From Nematopogon swammerdamellus (taxonomy: Eukaryota > Arthropoda > Insecta > Lepidoptera > Adelidae): a stretch of 64,000 nucleotides of DNA. The notes under the pieces were generated by a model. That model did no database searches. It worked only from the letters and a program-made list of their open reading frames with translations, and was not told the DNA's origin. The stretch lies in assembly GCA_946902875.1 (NCBI GenBank), contig OX336345.1, forward strand, positions 21,545,395 to 21,609,394, written 5' to 3'. Positions 10,030-20,338 of this stretch are shown piece after piece. A program made the position numbers and the translations under genes. Within the stretch, counting starts at the first letter, position 1. The number at the start of each line of letters is the position of its first letter.

Positions 10030-11718
10030 TAGGTACCTTAATTAATGTAGGTACTATGAATAACTTTCTCAACCAAAAATGTAACGGGTAAAACATTCTA
10101 ACAACTCTCCACATTGTAACTGAATTTAAAATGTGGTTTAAAATGAAAAGGCACAAAAATGTATTCAGAATGGATCAGGAAAGTACGTTTGTCATTCTAT
10201 TTAATTACAATACATTTATTTCAAAATTGGAGGGTGCGAAACAAACTTCAAAGCTTGTCATTGATGAATGAATCACTTAAAGCTAAAATGAAATATACCT
10301 GTAGATATAAAACGAATGAACTTCTCCCCCTCATTAAAAAAAATCTTCCAAATCTCGAGTGTGACGGTAGCATCCACCCCTGACATGAAACGCCTCGACG
10401 CGGAACTGACAATAAACTAACCGAAACGACAATAAACCGATAAAGTAAATGTTTTACAGTTAAACAGACTCGCATGCATCGGAAGTTCCCTCTTATTAAA
10501 TACTGAAACTTTTCCCCCAAAAAACACAAGAAGTTTCCACAAAACACGGGGTCGCCTATAAAACGCCCCAGGCCTAGGGCGTCATGTCGTTGACAAATTT
10601 TACTTAGACAACTGTCAATAAAGTTTTTGTAGCATTTGTGAAATGTGACACGCTTAAGTAAAAATATAACAAAGTGGGTTTCAAATATAGTTTTACGAGT
10701 TTCGCGTCTGACAAAGATATACTATTTCTTTAACTTCAGTATGTTTGATAGTAAAGATGTGACGAGATTTGGAGAAAGTATGGAGATGTTGATAAAACGC
10801 CTAAACAAAAGATATTGTGCACAATGTTTTTTTCAAAGGAAACTAGGATAAGGTATTGAGAATATACAGTTTGTCTTAATTTCATATAACATAACCATAT
10901 TGTATAACTTCACGTCGGGCCTGTTTCCCGATGGGATAGGTAGAGTCAACGGGTCTCTAGGTGCCATGATACACCTCTGACGCCTCTTCCACACTCATAA
11001 CGTTTTTCATACATGCTCGTCGGCTGCTGGTACCACACGCTTGGTGTTAGTTTCACGCACTGATGTTTAAGGCCTATTATAAACCTGTCACTTCAATCCA
11101 CTGTCTCAAATGAATGCCCTCACTTTTAACAGCCTGCATAATATATCCAAATTATAGAGACTATAAGTTGACATATGTCAGCATTCGAGGACATAATGTA
11201 ATTTGCCTGAAACGTGGAGGGGTTGTACTTATATAAAAGACGGAAAATGTTTGTCCGTGCAGACGACTCGCCCCTCAGCCACACGTCTCCCACCCCCTCC
11301 CCGCCCTCTCCCGCCGCGCCCCTTATTCTTTGGATCGAGTAGTTTCTGATAATATTCACCAAATATTTGGGGTAAATATTTTGGGGAGCAAAAAGGTTTC
11401 AAGTTGGTGGCACTCGAAGCCGGCTGGGTGCGGCGCGGGGCCCGGAGGGGCGTGGGCGGGGCCGGTAATGGATTTTGTAAAAGCCCGAATAAAATTATGC
11501 ATGAGAAGGCCTGACTGATTCGGTACTTAGAGTATTGTGAGGCGTATTTCTGAATTTGTACAAGTTATCTTGTTTATTTTGGCGCGTATTCGGCCTCTCC
11601 CTTTTCACACCGTCAATTTCGTTAATGTATGCACGGATGACTGAAATAAATTATATTCTGCAATAATTTAAAAATACTTTTAAATTATTCCCTCCTAATC
11701 ATTGATTTAAATCAATGC
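10030..11718. other. About 1.7 kb without a recognised gene or repeat
   Basis: Mostly AT-rich unique DNA with a GC-rich island at about 11270-11470. ORFs of 60-100 codons occur on both strands without family resemblance. No splice-bounded exon was recognised. Confidence 0.3.
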
Positions 11719-11959
11719 TCCTAATCTTACTTGGTGGTAGGGTTTAACCCGCCCGGGTTGATACCACCGCACTGAATGAAACGTCGTCGGTCGAAACGGC
11801 TATGTAAATAGTTTGTGTTTTCCGACCAGTTCAGTGTAGCCGGCACGATCAAAGGGGGAAGCACTGACATGGTACCTAGTTCACCCGGTGTTATGGGCTG
11901 ACATCACGGACGTTGTAGGTGATGTAGCCAACCGTGTCAGTTTCCATAAAAAAAAAACT
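11719..11959 (+). mobile_element. SINE-alpha, head missing
   Basis: Runs from TTACTTGGTGGTAGGGTTTA through the GTGTAGCCGGCACGAT block to TTTCCATAAAAAAAAAAC. Shares the GATCAAAGGGGGAAGC variant with the copies at 59.9 and 60.2 kb, so these form one subfamily. Confidence 0.85.
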
Positions 11960-11992
11960 TTTGCAAGCATTCTTTTATCCACAGAACCGGGA

Positions 11993-13180
11993 TTTTTTTT
12001 TTTTTTTATTGACAGCGCGACATATGGCGCCGAGCAACCCATAAGGTGTCTAACGACGCCCATGGACATTCGTTCGTATGCGGGGGTTGCGAATGCCATG
12101 CCGGCCTGACAGGTGCCAATTCACGACCCTCTTGAAGGACCCGAGACTGTACTTGGGGGGAAATATATGGGCAGGGAGAGCGTTCCAGAGTTTACCGGTT
12201 CTTTAGAGGAAAGATCTGCAGAATCGATTGGTATGCATCCGCGGTAAGTCCAGTTTGTAGGGATGCAATCCCTGCCCAGTGCGCGTGGTGCGAAGGTGGA
12301 AAGGGGACGGCGGAATCGCATTAAATAGCTCCTCCGAGCACTCCCCATGGAATAAGCGATAGAACACACTTAGGGAGCCGACATCCCTACGGTGTTGCAG
12401 TGGTTCTAGATCGCAGGACACTTCGGGGTCACCCACTAGTCGCACGGCTCGACGCTGGATTTAGTCCAGAGGCGCAAGCTGGTATTTGGCAGAGCCATCT
12501 CACAGGTGCGAGCAGTACTCCAAGCAGGACCTGATCTGCGATTTATACAAAAGTAGCTTTTGGTCCGGCGTGAAGTACCGTCGCACCTTATTGAGTACGC
12601 CCAGCTTTTTAGAAGCCAGCTTAGCCTTCCCCTCGATATGGCGACGAAAGTTCAGGTCGTGCGACAGTTCGACTCCGAGGACCCCGAGGTGTTCGCTTAA
12701 TTTAAGCGACGTGCCTTGGAATGAAGGAGCCGGTGTGAATGCCGCTCTCTTCGCACTGAACGCGCAAACTTGTGTCTTGTAACGCTTCCAGCGTTAAACT
12801 CGACCAAATTACTACGGCCCCATTCGGAAATAGAGCCGAGTGTGTGTTCGAGCTCAGACACAAGTTTTCGCCTCTTCTCATCCACAATATCCCGACTGGC
12901 TGAAGGGTGACTGGTGTAGGATCCGTGTGCCGTACTGTCATCTGCATAACAATGTATGTTGCCCAGAGACAGCATATCATTGATATGCAGAAGAAACAGC
13001 GTGGGTGACAACACAGATCCTTGTGGTACGCCGGCGTTCACTGACATGGCGTCCGACGAGCAACCGTCCACTAGGACCTGAATGCTACGCCCATGTAGGA
13101 AGTCGGCGACCCAGTCACAGAGGCCAGAAGGAAGTCCGTAAGCCGGCAATTTGCCCAAGAGCGACTTGTGCCAAATGTAC
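11993..13180 (-). mobile_element. CR1/jockey-group LINE, 5'-truncated copy 2
   Basis: The copy starts near 13180 inside the RT domain (WHKSLLGKLPAYGLP) and ends in a 3' UTR (GGCCGGCATGGCATTCGCAA, CATATGTCGCGCTGTCAATA) with a poly-A represented by T12 at about 11993-12006. It belongs to the same group as copy 1 but is clearly divergent from it. Confidence 0.9.
12121..13176 (-). pseudogene. Reverse transcriptase remnant, catalytic box intact, frameshifted
   Basis: The RT palm is preserved in one frame from 13176 to about 12780: GVPQGSVLSPTLFLLHINDM and CYADDST, so both catalytic Asp residues remain. Around 12780 the frame shifts. The next stretch carries LGVLGVELSHDLNFRRHIEG, then LEPLQHRRDVGSLSVFYRLF and FCRSFL, and a further shift precedes the RTGKLWNALPAHIFP-like end near 12190. 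Everything upstream of the FDRVWHK motif has been lost, so this cannot be an active element. Confidence 0.85.
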
Positions 13181-13275
13181 TGTAATGTAAATGCAGAACA
13201 CACTGCCTCCCCATCTATGCGTATTTCCCCCCAAGCATAGCTAGGGGGTTTTCAAGATGGGCGTGAAAAGCCTCC

Positions 13276-13677
13276 TTTTTTATGTGAACCAGCATGTGTG
13301 GCTGTGCCGAGAGACCAATGGTGCAGTCGACAGAGCGAAAATCACCTCTCTTTGCGAAACCACGCTCAGTTAGGTGCCATGCCAGCACATTTGCGGGATG
13401 TTGCTAGGCTGTCTAGCCCGTTAATACGACGCTTGAAGACACCCAGGTTAATGGATTCAGGAAATACACTCGTCGGAAGACAGTTCCACACTCTAGCGGT
13501 GCGACAAAGAAACGGTTTAGAGAACCGATGGGTTCTCAAAAGCCCAATGTCAACAACAAAAGGGTGCTGAGTCTCTCGGCGACGAGTCATGCGAGTCCTG
13601 TAAGGCTGGAACGACATTCCCGATGACTGTGCTCTCTCCGAATGTCCACCCACTCGTAAAGTGTAACGATGCAACAT
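13276..13677 (-). mobile_element. LINE C-terminal fragment plus 3' UTR
   Basis: An open frame of 103 codons reads QHPFVVDIGLLRTHRFSKPF, RTARVWNCLP and LGVFKRRINGLDSLATSR. It is followed by a 3' UTR (CTCTCGGCACAGCCACACAT) and TTCACATAAAAAAGG. It is the C-terminus of a CR1/jockey-group ORF2; related pieces lie at 17.8, 22.4, 30.5, 47.9 and 49.1 kb. Confidence 0.85.
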
Positions 13678-13761
13678 GTTTCACTTTCAATAAAATAAAA
13701 TAAAACGTAATTGCCACGGAAAATCAAAGGAACTCTTTCGTTAACTGTAAATTAAGTCAGG

Positions 13762-13868
13762 CAGGCATGGCATTCGCAACCTCCGCATACGACCGAATGT
13801 CCATGGGCGTAGTTAGACACCTTATGGTTGGCTCGGCGCCATATGTCGCGCTTTCAATAAAAAAAGTA
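13762..13868 (+). mobile_element. LINE 3' UTR fragment
   Basis: GGCAGGCATGGCATTCGCAA ... CATATGTCGCGCTTTCAATA followed by A7. Same 3' end as LINE copy 2. Confidence 0.8.
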
Positions 13869-14015
13869 CACACCGTACCCAGAGAGCAAGAAAAATAAAA
13901 ATAATGATTGGCCGTACCTATTATTGAATAAACGGTGAATTTTTCACTAATTTAGGATATCACTTTCTCTAATGTATGTCAGCGATATTGACTGGTGTAT
14001 GTATGAAGTTCATTT

Positions 14016-14432
14016 TTATTAGGGTTCCGTATCCGGTACGGGACCCTATTACTAAGCCTACGCCGTCTGTCTGTCTGTCTGTGTGTCTGTCCGTCTGTCT
14101 GTCCATCTGTCCGAGGGCTGTATCTCTTGAACCGTAATAGGTAGCCCGTTGAAATTTTCACAGAATATGTGTTATTATGGCCGATATAACAACAGATAAT
14201 AAAAATAAGAAAAAGTAAAAAAATCATGGGGGTTCCCATAGAACACACCAAAAAGTGTATGCGCGCGCGCCATCTACCGAATAGATTATGAAGCATTTTA
14301 ACTAATCATGACATTTAACTAATATGAAGCATTTCATAACACGCCATCTAGATGGCGTGAGTGGCGCTAGCCATGACATGGCGATACGGAACCCTCGGTG
14401 CGCGAGTTCGACTCGCACTTGGCCGGTTTTTT
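14016..14432 (-). repeat. Family A repeat, near full length
   Basis: Read on the minus strand it runs from AAAAAACCGGCCAAGTGCGA to TACGGAACCCTAATAAAAA. It contains the ATGCTTCATA and ACACATATTCTGTG blocks and a GACA/GACG array near 14065-14110. Good reference copy. Confidence 0.85.
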
Positions 14433-14629
14433 AGTTTGATTTCAACGCTGAGTCTAAGCTAATTTCATTGGGGCCTTAGTTGCCGATTTCAGAGCTTAAT
14501 TACCCAATAATAATTGAGGTCTGGTCACAATTGGGCATGCCCGGTGGACGAAACAACATAATTACATTACCGACGACAAAATAATGATGACGAACCATAC
14601 TGGAAATGAATTTGTTTTTTTTTTTTTTT

Positions 14630-15112
14630 TTTTTATGGAATCTGACACGGTTGGCTACATCACCTACAACATCCGTGATGTCAGCCCATAACACAGGGTG
14701 AACTAGGTGCCATGTCAGTGCTTCCCTTCATTTCATGTCGGCTACACTGAACTGGACGTAAAACACGAACTATTTACATAGCCGTTTCGACCGACGTTTC
14801 GTTCAGTGCGGTGGTACCAACCCGGCCGGGATAAACCCTACCACCTAGTAAGGTAAGAAGGGAAGGAACCTACAGTTTATCGTGGAATCCGAACCACGGT
14901 CAGCCTCCAACGGTCGAGCGGTCACCCATCCAATCACTGACCGCGCTCAGCGTTGCTTAATAACAGTTGACTAACCAACCGCGCCACTGAGCTACCGAGG
15001 CTGACGAATTTTCTTATCCCTTAGTCGACTTTTACGACATGCGACGGGGAGAGATGCAGTGGGGCTATTCTTTTTTAGTACCGACCCCACACGGTACAAA
15101 TGAATTGTGTCA
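14630..15112 (-). mobile_element. SINE-alpha with double head B + A
   Basis: On the minus strand: head B (GTGGGGTCGGTACT, GTCGTAAAAGTCGACTAAGG), a short linker, head A (GTCAGCCTCGGTAGCTCAGT, TTAAGCAACGCTGAGCGCGG, GGATGGGTGACCGCTCGACC, GAGGCTGACCGTGGTTCGGA), then the alpha body and an A/T tail. The copy at 18.7 kb has the same order and the same B-head variants (CGTCGCATGTCGTAAAAGTC), so this is an amplified composite subfamily. Confidence 0.85.
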
Positions 15113-15139
15113 ATGAAATATTGTTAAAATTGTTTTTTG

Positions 15140-15285
15140 TACAATTTCATCTATCGGTAGATAAACTTGTCGAAAATTCCGCCAGTTCAAATTCCATGCG
15201 AAGAAGAACGGACAAACAAATTTCACAAGTCACAATATTTTGTTAGTTCCTTATAAAGTATTATAGTAACTTACAAATAATTAAC
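15140..15285 (+). repeat. Repeat N, copy 1
   Basis: Core AAAATTCCGCCAGTTCAAAT, GCGAAGAAGAACGGACAAAC and TCACAATATTTTGTTAGT. The same block recurs inverted at 38190-38401 and, more diverged, at 23577-23696. Class unknown. Confidence 0.65.
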
Positions 15286-15494
15286 CCATACTACCGCTCA
15301 CAAGAACATTAATATTTACAAAATAAACATGAACACTAAAGAATCTGATCACTCAGCCAATTTACATTAGGTTGGTATAATACCTGGTGTATAGTGCCAT
15401 CGTAAATTTTTTGTATGACGACCAATTGTGTGTTATTTACGAAGAAATAATATCAGAATCTGTATCTCGATCTGTATGGTATGTGAATAATATA

Positions 15495-16097
15495 CAGGAT
15501 GACTCATTCCAGATTTTAAACTTTAACAAATAATTGAAAAATGTCAGTTTTACTTACAGTAATTTTAATAGTATAAAATGAAAGTGTACAAATTGGGATT
15601 TTATTTATGAAATATAACATCATCAAGATGCTTTCCTTCTCGCCGTACACACTCTTCAGGGCGGACGCGTGTATTAGTTATCACAAGCTGCAATAAATCA
15701 CTTGGGATAGAATTGACTTCTTCAGTTATTTTTGTCTTCAAGTCTTCCTTGTTGAAACCATACATCAGGATATCTGCTGATACCCTGTCTCAGTTCCGGC
15801 ACAAACAAGTTCTTTATCATGACGGTATAGCGCTCACTGGTCACTGTAACAGTACTAACACGATGGTTTTGAAAAAAGTATAGGTCTGCAGAATATGCGT
15901 CGCGCTCGTGTGCACGAATGACCGTTGCCGAAATAAGCCTCCACTGCGCACGCGCGGTGCTCTCCCGACCACGACATTACGCCCACTAACAATTCCCCAA
16001 CGGTCAGTTTTCGAATGCTGTACCTCGCACCCCGCTAGTTCCGCTGCCAGCCAATTTATTCGAAATTCAAATTTAAAAAGTTTGCTGAGTCACCCTG
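15495..16097. mobile_element. Degenerate Tc1/mariner-like DNA transposon
   Basis: The ends CAGGATGACTC (15495) and GAGTCACCCTG (to 16097) are inverted repeats, each flanked by TA, the target duplication of Tc1/mariner elements. Within the 603 bp are pieces of a transposase on the minus strand. The length shows a large internal deletion relative to an autonomous element. Confidence 0.8.
15601..15870 (-). pseudogene. Transposase C-terminal remnant
   Basis: One minus-strand segment reads FFQNHRVSTVTVTSERYTVM and then IKNLFVPELRQ, typical of insect Tc-like (DUF4817-type) transposases. After a frameshift near 15775 and a deletion that removes the QQDGAT region, a second segment reads KEDLKTKITEEVNSIPSDLL, VITNTRVRPEECVRREGKHL and DDVIFHK, followed by the stop at 15601. 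The D,D,E/D catalytic core is not preserved, so the element is non-autonomous. Confidence 0.75.
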
Positions 16098-16169
16098 TAT
16101 ATACCTTACATTATATGTTTACAGTCTCTTTTGTAAATTGTTTCTTTACGTCAGAAAAACGGAATCATA

Positions 16170-16566
16170 GTCAGCCTCGATAGCTCAGTGGTGCAGACAG
16201 TCGACAGTCGCTATTGATGGTTAAGCAACGCTGGGCGCGATTATAGAGGCGCGGTAAGTATGTACATGGATGGGTGACCGCTCGACCGTTGGAGGCTGAC
16301 CGTGGATCGGATATCACGTAAAATTGTAGGTCCCTTCTTTCCTTACTAGGTGGTAGGGTTCAACCCGCCCGGGTTGGTACCACCGCACTGAATGAAACGT
16401 CGGTCGAAACGGCTATGTAAATAGTTTGTGTTTTCCGTCCAGTTCAGTGTAGCCGGCACGACCGAAGGGAAGCACTGACATGGCACCTAGTTCACCCGGT
16501 GTTATGGGCTGACAACACGGATGTTGTAGGTGATGTAGCCAACCCGTGTCAGTTTCCATAAAAAGC
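16170..16566 (+). mobile_element. SINE-alpha with head A, full length
   Basis: Starts GTCAGCCTCGATAGCTCAGT (tRNA-like box A). It continues with the 5S-like block TTAAGCAACGCTGGGCGCG and TGGATGGGTGACCGCTCGACC, closes with GGAGGCTGACCGTGG, and then carries the alpha body to TTTCCATAAAAA. The 9-nt ends GTCAGCCTC and GAGGCTGAC are perfectly complementary. Confidence 0.9.
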
Positions 16567-16852
16567 CTAAGGTTGCACTCCGGGAGTGCCAGCAGAAGTG
16601 AAAACTTAAACATCAACGTTGTGCATTTTTGAATATTTTGGAATGGTTAGGGAATAATTTCGAATTGTTTTATTTATCAGTATAAAAGTACTATCATTTA
16701 TGTGGTAAAGTACAATATTCATTTATTGCGCTATCGTAGACAAACATGACAATTTATATTACATAAAAAATTTAACACTACAGAACTATTATAATTATTT
16801 TACATCAAAAAGTTTATTTCTCAGAAAAATCAACTTTCATCCATAATTTCAA

Positions 16853-17056
16853 CGAATCTTACGCTTTTTCGATCAGGCTACGGATCTGACGCGAGTTTAA
16901 CATTTTTTACCCATCTAAAAAAGTGCCAAGCGCCGCTAAAGAAGTTTCGAATCTTACGCTTTTTCGATCAGGCTACGGATCTGACGCGAGATCTGACGCG
17001 AGTTTAACATTTTTTACCCATCTAAAAAAAGTGCCAAGCGCCGCTAAAGAAGTTTT
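16853..17056. repeat. Tandem duplication, ~95-bp unit
   Basis: Two direct copies of a unit beginning CGAATCTTACGCTTTTTCGA start at 16853 and 16948. The second carries an extra internal duplication of ATCTGACGCGAG. Recent local duplication. Confidence 0.9.
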
Positions 17057-17628
17057 CACTTCAAAAAAAGTCGAACTCGCGTGGAGAGGGTTCCGTACCA
17101 TTCCGTTTTTCGTGAGAACTTTAATACTAAGTATTATTGTTTTTCGGAAAACTGTAATAGATGTCCTATAGTCCCAATTTTTTTGGAAATTTACCACTCA
17201 GTAGTTGCGGAGAGGAGAGAGAATGCTCGTTTTTTTTATATTTTCTCTAATATGTAATTTTTAAACTATGCATTTAATTTATCTACCTATACATAATTCA
17301 TAAGATTCTATAACATTTTACAAGAATTTAACAACAAAAGTACGCTCAAATTGAGTAATTACGTGCACAAATTTAGGAGTATGCTGTTACAATAAACAGA
17401 ATAATGTAGATACCTACAATAACACTCAATGAAATAATGCGAATATTTTTAACATTAAAATTCACTACACGAACTTCATTGATGTGATGTACGAGGTTCT
17501 GACAAAAACTAAACGAAGACAGTCGGAGCGGAAGCGCGGCGGCGGCGGCGGCTGTGGCCGTTCGGCGCGTGCGCGTCGCGGCGGCAGTGTTGCCTTTGCC
17601 GATGCATGCATTGCTAACGATAAGTCGA
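17057..17628. other. No gene recognised
   Basis: AT-rich, with a short GGC-rich tract at 17538-17585 that generates arginine- and alanine-rich shadow frames. Confidence 0.3.
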
Positions 17629-17722
17629 TTGCCGTGTTATCCGGCAAATTGCCGTATGAAACGGCAAATTGCCGTGTTAAACGGTAAAAATTGCCGCATT
17701 AAACGGCAAATGGCCGTGCTAT
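17629..17722. repeat. Degenerate tandem array around CGGCAAATTGCCG
   Basis: Four to five imperfect repeats of about 22-24 bp built on ACGGCAAATTGCCGTGTTA. The unit is itself palindromic (CGGCAATTGCCG-like), so the array could form cruciforms. Confidence 0.75.
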
Positions 17723-17789
17723 CAGGGGAATTGAGATTTAAAACACGCTTTCGTTGCTTGATGTTGACATTGAGCTTTTGAGAACTAGT

Positions 17790-17998
17790 CGTTTTCCGGA
17801 GAGTGTTTCCCGAATCCTTTAACCTGTGGGTCTCCAAACGTCGTCGTATCAATAGGGTTGAAAGCCCATCAACACTCCGTAAATCTGCCGGCATGGAGTC
17901 ACTGTGCGTGGTTTCGCGAGGAGGCGAATTTGGCTGTGTCGGCTGCATCTTTGGTTCCTCGGCACAGCGACCCATGTTGGTTTCATTAAAAAATATCA
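17790..17998 (+). mobile_element. LINE C-terminal fragment and 3' UTR
   Basis: The decayed frame FPESFNLWVSKRR (compare FPESFNLGVFKRRIN) is followed by GCGTGGTTTCGCGAGGAGGC and TCGGCACAGCGACCCATGTT with a CATTAAAAAAT tail. Confidence 0.75.
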
Positions 17999-18204
17999 AT
18001 TGATAACACTGGAGCAAGTTTTAAACTGAGTTTAGAAATGATGCAATGAATATTTCATACAAATATAAAATGTCGACTACTTAAGGAAGCAGAAAACGAT
18101 TATTTACGAAATGTGGCCGATTTGCTGGGAAATGAGGAATGAAATGAATGGTGAGTTAAATGTTTATTTTAAGAGTTCTTGTGTGACTTTTATTTTTATG
18201 AAAC

Positions 18205-18315
18205 CATGTTTTTTTTTTTTTTTTTTATGGGGAGCACGACAAATGGCGCGCGCCAGACTAACGCAGAGGTGTAGTCCGACGGCGCCCACGGGCATTCGTA
18301 ACATCGTTGAGTCCA
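18205..18315 (-). mobile_element. Diverged LINE 3' UTR
   Basis: T18 at 18208 corresponds to a poly-A on the minus strand, preceded by a diverged version of the LINE tail (AATGCCCGTGGGCGCCGTCG and ATTTGTCGTGCTCCCCATAA). Confidence 0.6.
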
Positions 18316-18354
18316 ATATACAACATCAGTGATGTCAGGCCATAATATGTACTA

Positions 18355-18568
18355 GCTGTGCCCGCGGCTCTGCCCGCTCTCATATTTCACTTCACTGCTA
18401 ACCTCATAAGCCATTTAGCGTGATAGTAAGTAGCCTATAGTTGATGGGAAGAATCAAGCTATCCGTAGATTTTTTTTTTTTATTAAAATCGGTTCAGTAT
18501 TTCTCGAGTTTTAAGCGGACAGACAGACATACATACAGAAAGCAGACGTTGGATTTTATTAAAGGTAC
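18355..18568 (-). mobile_element. Helitron-like H3, copy 1
   Basis: The minus-strand 3' end reads GAGCCGCGGGCACAGCTAG followed by T, with a GC-rich end hairpin and CTAG terminus as in Helitrons. The other end reads ...CCAACGTCTGCTTTCTGT. Non-coding, about 214 bp. Confidence 0.7.
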
Positions 18569-19240
18569 TAGCTGTGCCCGCGGCTCCGCCCGCTCTTATA
18601 TTTCACTTCACTGCTAACCTCATAAGCCATTTAGCGTGATAGTAAGTAGCCTATAGTTGATGGGAAGAATCAAGCTATCCGTAGATTTTTTTTTTATAAA
18701 TATTTTTTTTTTTTTTTATTTTTTTATGGAAACTTGACACGGTTGGCTACATCACCTACAACATCCGTGATGTCAGCCCATAACATCGGGTGAACTAGGT
18801 GCCATGTCAGTGCTTCCCTTCATTTCGCGCCGGCTACACTGAACTGGACGGAAAACACGAACTATTTACATAGCCGTTTCGACCGACGTTTCGCTCAGTG
18901 CGGTGGTACCAACCCGGCCGGGATAAACCCTACCACCTAGCAAGGTAAGAAGGGAAGGGACCTACAGTTTAACGTGGTATCCGAACCACGGTCAGCCTCC
19001 AACAGTCGGGCGGTCATCCATCCAATAACTGACCGCACCATTAAGCGCCGAGGCTGACGATCCCTTAGTCGACTTTTACGACATGCGACGGGGAGAGATG
19101 CAGTGGGGCTATTCTTTTTAAGTACCGACCCCACACGGTACAAAATTGGTTCAGTGGTTCTCGAGTTATAAGCGGACAGACAGACATACATACACTCAGA
19201 CACTCAGACGGAAAACAGACGTTGGATTTTATTATAGGTA
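18569..19240 (-). mobile_element. Helitron-like H3, copy 2, split by a SINE
   Basis: Its CTAG end lies immediately against copy 1 (direct tandem). The sequence matches copy 1 to about 18698, is interrupted by a composite SINE, and resumes at 19142 (TTGGTTCAGTGGTTCTCGAG, AAGCGGACAGACAGACATAC) to about 19240. Confidence 0.75.
18700..19143 (-). mobile_element. SINE-alpha with double head B + A
   Basis: Second member of the B + A composite subfamily, inserted inside H3 copy 2. Its head A has lost the TTAAGCAACG part of the 5S-like block but keeps the GAGGCTGACCGTGGTTCGGA end. Confidence 0.8.
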
Positions 19241-19261
19241 AGGAATAAGGAATAAGGAAGG

Positions 19262-19590
19262 ATATTGGTGAACTAGGTCACATGTCGGTACTTCCCTTTG
19301 GACGCACCGGCTATACTGAACTGGACTAAAACACGAAATTATTTTTATAGCTGCTTCGACCGACCTTCCAATCAGTTGCGGTGGTGTGGTACCAACATGG
19401 GCGGGTTAAACCCTATACGACCTAGTAAGGAAAGAAGTTCTACAGTTTTACGTGGAATTCGAACCACTGTCAGCCTCCAACAGTCGAACGGTCACCCATC
19501 CAAGTTTTGAACGTGCCCAGGTGTAGATATCATGAACGAATCACGAACGATAGAAGGCCGATTGAACCACTGAGCTACCGAGGCTGACGA
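19262..19590 (-). mobile_element. SINE-alpha with head A, decayed
   Basis: On the minus strand: GTCAGCCTCGGTAGCTCAGT, a disrupted 5S-like middle, GGATGGGTGACCGTTCGACT, GGAGGCTGACAGTGGTTCGA and an alpha body ending near 19262 without an A tail. Confidence 0.7.
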
Positions 19591-20335
19591 TGGTAACATC
19601 AATCTTTGCCGGATTATGGCAATTTTGCCGGTTTCGGTAATCTCACGCCGAATATCTGCCAACACTGACGCCCGGATGCGCGGGCGCAGCTGGTGGAATA
19701 TGTTATGCAACCTGTACCTTTTTGTTCAGACAGCATTTCCGAGCACAGGCTCGTGCTTACACATGTCAGCTTTTTTTATGCAATCCGGTATCGGTGGATG
19801 AGTATATTATGATCTGATCAGCCAACATGTATGTATGTATATATTCTTTATTGAACACCAATTTCAAAAATTAGGTACACCAGGCGAGTTTAATGCCGCG
19901 AGGCATTCTATTCTAACTAACCTTTGGGATGTGGGAGAAGTACATGCAGGCGAACAAGAATAGTTTTTAGCAGTGTGTTAGACTGTAAAGAAATATGTAT
20001 GTTAAACTACATACGAATACTACTTATATACTTTAAAATAAGCATATATATGTATATAATAAACTTACATAATGTACATCGATCGGTGGTACCGTTGTGC
20101 AACACAATCAACTGAATGACAGGAGAGTAAGAGAGAAGGGCAGTAAAGATATGTATGTAATTGCATTTACTTCGGTAAAGAAAGGAGAAGTTTGTTTAAA
20201 TTAATCTTAAATACATTCATAGATGTAGAGGAACATCACCTCCAGCTCCGAGAAGGTTCAATACAGAAAACTTTCCATCTCTTAGTAGCTGGACTAGAAC
20301 AGAACATAGCCGAGGGGGATCAGACGATCTTAGAT
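19591..20335. other. Mostly unrecognised; LINE/SINE tail at 19838-19920
   Basis: ATTCTTTATTGAACACCAAT at 19842 looks like the reverse complement of a retroposon end containing AATAAAG. A short SINE-gamma tail piece (TTATGCAATCCGGTATCGGT) is at 19775. No gene seen. Confidence 0.4.
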
Positions 20336-20338
20336 ATA

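Noticed and set aside
10545..10600. TATA-box-like promoter (TATAAAA upstream of a GC block)
   Set aside because: A single TATAAAA in AT-rich DNA without a downstream gene is not evidence of a promoter.
13005..13190. Plus-strand frames over LINE copy 2
   Set aside because: Antisense shadows of the RT palm region.
16218..16300. Possible 5S rRNA gene
   Set aside because: Only the internal control region resembles 5S. The 5' third is tRNA-like and the unit is followed by a SINE body, with many dispersed copies.
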